Shown: positions 6,265-8,459 of the stretch, one piece after another
Numbering within the stretch: the first letter of the stretch is position 1
Layout of the letters: every line of letters begins with the position of its first letter
NCBI GenBank assembly: GCA_018664265.1
Contig: JABJOR010000506.1
Coordinates: 1 to 8,459 of the forward strand
DNA from: Rhodospirillales bacterium
GTDB lineage: Bacteria > Pseudomonadota > Alphaproteobacteria > Rhodospirillales > Casp-alpha2
Direction of reading: 5' to 3'
Length of the DNA stretch: 8,459 nt
Made by a program: the position numbers and the translations under genes
Notes under the pieces: generated by a model
Told to the model about the DNA's origin: nothing
What the model saw: the letters and a program-made list of their open reading frames with translations, nothing else
Database searches by the model: none

Positions 6265-8459
6265 GCATTCAAACTTTCCGAATTGCCGAAGGCGGTCGTA
6301 TAGACCGTTCCAAGCCGTTACGCTTTACCTTTAATGGCAAGCAATATACGGGGCATCAGGGTGATACACTGGCTTCTGCATTGTTGGCCAATGGTGTTCA
6401 TCTTGTAGGCCGCAGCTTCAAATATCACCGCCCTCGCGGTATCATGAGTGCGGGTGCAGAAGAAACCAGCGCCATGGTGAACATGCGTGAAGGCAATCGC
6501 TCCGAGCCGAATATTCGGGCTACGCAGGTCGAACTTTATGATGGCCTTGTTGCCAATAGCCAGAATTGCTGGCCTTCTGTCGGCTTTGACATCAATGGAG
6601 TGAACAAACATTTGGCCCGTTTTATTCCAGCCGGATTCTATTATAAAACGTTCAAGTGGCCTGGATTTTTGTGGATGACTTACGAGAAGGTTATTCGTCA
6701 TGCTGCCGGTATGGGAACCTCCCCTGTCGAGCGTGACCCAGATCGTTATGAGCACATGCATGCTTATTGTGATGTACTCATCGCTGGCGCCGGGCCTGCG
6801 GGCCTGATGGCTGCCAAGTCTGCTGCTGCCAGTGGCGCGCGGGTCATGCTTGTTGATGAACAAGATGAATTCGGTGGTCAGTTGAAAGGCCGCAATGAGC
6901 AGATTGATGGCAAGCCAGCCATGCAGTGGGTTGAAGAAACCTATGCAGAACTCGCCGCTATGGAAGAAGTAACATTGTTGCCGAAAACGGTGGTTGCCAG
7001 TTACTACGATCATAACATGCTGGTACTTAATCAGCGCACTGGTGAAAACTTGCCAAGTGCAGATGGCTACACCCCCCGTCAGGTGATGTGGAAAGTCTGG
7101 GCCAAGCAGGTTGTTCTGGCAACGGGCTCCATTGAACGCCCATTGGTCTTTGGTAACAATGACTTGCCGGGTGTCATGATGACAGGTGCAGTTCAGACCT
7201 ATGTAAATCAGTACGGCGTATTGCCGGGCAAGAATGCGGTAATCATGACCAACAATGACAGCGCCTATCAGGCTGTCTCTGAGATGCATGATGCGGGAAT
7301 GCGAATTTCTGCTGTGGTTGATATTCGCAAAACCGAGAGCAAAGCGTCAGAAGATGTCCGCAGCCGCGGCATTCCAGTATTCCATGATCATGTTGTGTTT
7401 GAAGCCGTTGGTGGCAAACGCGTTAAAAGCGTAAAGATCATGGCCTTGAATGAAGCTGGAAATCACCTTGCTGGCAGCATTATCAAGATCGATTGTGACT
7501 TGTTGTGCATGTCTGGTGGTTGGACACCAAGTGTTCATTTGTTCTCTCAGGCGCGTGGTAAATTGCGCTGGGATGACGCGCTGACAACCTTTGTTCCCGA
7601 TGTTTCGTTCCAGCAGGAACGTTCCGCCGGGGCGAACAAGGCAACCTGGGGCACGTCTGATTGCCTGAAGGAAGGCTCGCAAGCGGGTGCCGATGCTGCC
7701 AAAGCTGCCGGGTTCGATGGAGCTAAATCAATTGCGGCTCCAAAGGCTGGAAATGATGGCATTGGCGAGCTTCGTGCAATGTGGCGTGTGCCGCTACCGC
7801 CGCATACTCACATCAAACGCTTTGTTGATATTCAGGACGATGTGTCCACGGATGACGTGGAACTGTCTGTTCGCGAGGGCTATAAATCTGTTGAACATCT
7901 CAAGCGCTATACGGCTCTTGGCATGGGCACGGATCAGGGCAAGACATCCAATATCAACGGCTTGGCTATTCTTTCCGAAGAATTGGGCAAGCCTATTCCT
8001 GAAGTCGGACATACTACTTTCCGTCCACCCTATACGGGGCAGACAATGGGTGCGATTGCTGGCACAGAAAAAGGCCATCATTTCTCACCACACCGCCGCA
8101 CGGCGTTGCAGAGCTGGCATGAAGACGCCACGTCCAACTTTAACTCTGCTGGCATGTGGTCTCGCCCTGCCTACTATCAAAAAGAAAGCGAAGGTATGTG
8201 GGATGCGATTTATCGCGAAACCAAACATGTTCGCTCTGACGTTGGAATGTTTGAAGTCTCACCTTTGGGCAAAATTGATGTTCAGGGTAAAGATGCTGCC
8301 GAGTTCCTGAACCGTTGTTACATCAACGGCTTTGGCAAGTTGCCAGTTGGCAAGTGTCGCTACGGTGTGATGTTGCGTGAAGATGGCATGGTTTTCGATG
8401 ATGGTGTTACATCCCGGATTTCTGAAAACCACTTCATGATGACGACAACAACGGCCAAG
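6261..8459 (+). CDS. soxA: Sarcosine oxidase alpha subunit, N-terminal 733 residues (runs off right edge)
   Basis: SoxA binds NAD and tetrahydrofolate and traps the formaldehyde unit released from sarcosine as 5,10-methylene-tetrahydrofolate. I translated the frame from the ATG at 6261 and found it open to the last base; about 733 of the usual roughly 1000 codons are present. The N-terminal ferredoxin-like domain contains RFTFNGKQYTGHQGDTLASA and GRSFKYHRPRGIM. A dinucleotide-binding fold follows, with DVLIAGAGPAGLMAA (GAGPAG at residues 176-181) and VDEQDEFGGQL. After it come VVLATGSIERPLVF, a second nucleotide-binding stretch (KNAVIMTNNDSAYQAV) and LLCMSGGWTPSVHL. From about residue 607 the aminomethyltransferase (GcvT)-like folate domain begins, including AGMWSRPAYY (630 onward) and DVGMFEVSPLGKIDVQG, and it is cut by the window edge. 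It overlaps soxD by 4 nt; soxG should follow. The related enzymes NAD-independent dimethylglycine dehydrogenase and octopine oxidase lack this layout. Confidence 0.96.
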   Translation, partial: MSIQTFRIAEGGRIDRSKPLRFTFNGKQYTGHQGDTLASALLANGVHLVGRSFKYHRPRGIMSAGAEETSAMVNMREGNRSEPNIRATQVELYDGLVANSQNCWPSVGFDINGVNKHLARFIPAGFYYKTFKWPGFLWMTYEKVIRHAAGMGTSPVERDPDRYEHMHAYCDVLIAGAGPAGLMAAKSAAASGARVMLVDEQDEFGGQLKGRNEQIDGKPAMQWVEETYAELAAMEEVTLLPKTVVASYYDHNMLVLNQRTGENLPSADGYTPRQVMWKVWAKQVVLATGSIERPLVFGNNDLPGVMMTGAVQTYVNQYGVLPGKNAVIMTNNDSAYQAVSEMHDAGMRISAVVDIRKTESKASEDVRSRGIPVFHDHVVFEAVGGKRVKSVKIMALNEAGNHLAGSIIKIDCDLLCMSGGWTPSVHLFSQARGKLRWDDALTTFVPDVSFQQERSAGANKATWGTSDCLKEGSQAGADAAKAAGFDGAKSIAAPKAGNDGIGELRAMWRVPLPPHTHIKRFVDIQDDVSTDDVELSVREGYKSVEHLKRYTALGMGTDQGKTSNINGLAILSEELGKPIPEVGHTTFRPPYTGQTMGAIAGTEKGHHFSPHRRTALQSWHEDATSNFNSAGMWSRPAYYQKESEGMWDAIYRETKHVRSDVGMFEVSPLGKIDVQGKDAAEFLNRCYINGFGKLPVGKCRYGVMLREDGMVFDDGVTSRISENHFMMTTTTAK

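Noticed and set aside
6318..7289. Long minus-strand open frame of 323 codons opposite soxA
   Set aside because: It is antisense to the clear soxA frame, its product is rich in His, Ile and Arg without family motifs, and it fits a codon-bias shadow.
7687..8310. 207-codon plus-strand frame inside soxA
   Set aside because: It is an out-of-frame shadow. The soxA frame is uninterrupted across it and carries recognisable domains.

Overview
This 8.46 kb window looks like ordinary catabolic chromosome from a Gram-negative proteobacterium, most likely an alphaproteobacterium. The lineage is inferred from the gene content and protein style together with a visually balanced GC content; no marker gene fixes it. 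I see no mobile elements, CRISPR arrays, rRNA or tRNA genes.

Left block (1-2523, + strand): a tight three-gene operon for the end of C2-sulfonate (taurine, isethionate or sulfoacetate) degradation. It holds the 3' part of xsc (sulfoacetaldehyde acetyltransferase), a TauE/TSUP-family membrane exporter expected to remove the sulfite released by Xsc, and a short acetate kinase (ackA). The gaps are 9 and 2 nt. Xsc makes acetyl phosphate. Where many xsc clusters carry pta next to xsc, this one carries ackA, suggesting that acetyl phosphate is used to make ATP plus acetate.

Middle block (2512-4558, - strand): a LysR-type regulator followed 52 nt downstream by an uncharacterised 340-aa protein (DUF6687-like from memory) with an Asp/His-rich DHFDED motif. 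Its 3' end overlaps the 3' end of ackA by 12 nt in convergent orientation, so no intergenic terminator fits between them.

Right block (4711-8459, + strand): soxB, soxD and the first 733 codons of soxA, encoding heterotetrameric sarcosine oxidase. soxD and soxA overlap by 4 nt; soxG is expected beyond the right edge. The enzyme demethylates sarcosine, an end product of choline and glycine betaine breakdown, to glycine, H2O2 and methylene-tetrahydrofolate. The LysR gene diverges from soxB across a 152-nt AT-rich region with repeated elements and is the natural candidate regulator.

The window therefore joins two routes for organic osmolytes (sulfonates and betaine-derived methylamines). I found no clear novel system. 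The most open question is the 340-aa unknown protein, followed by the xsc-exporter-ackA arrangement.
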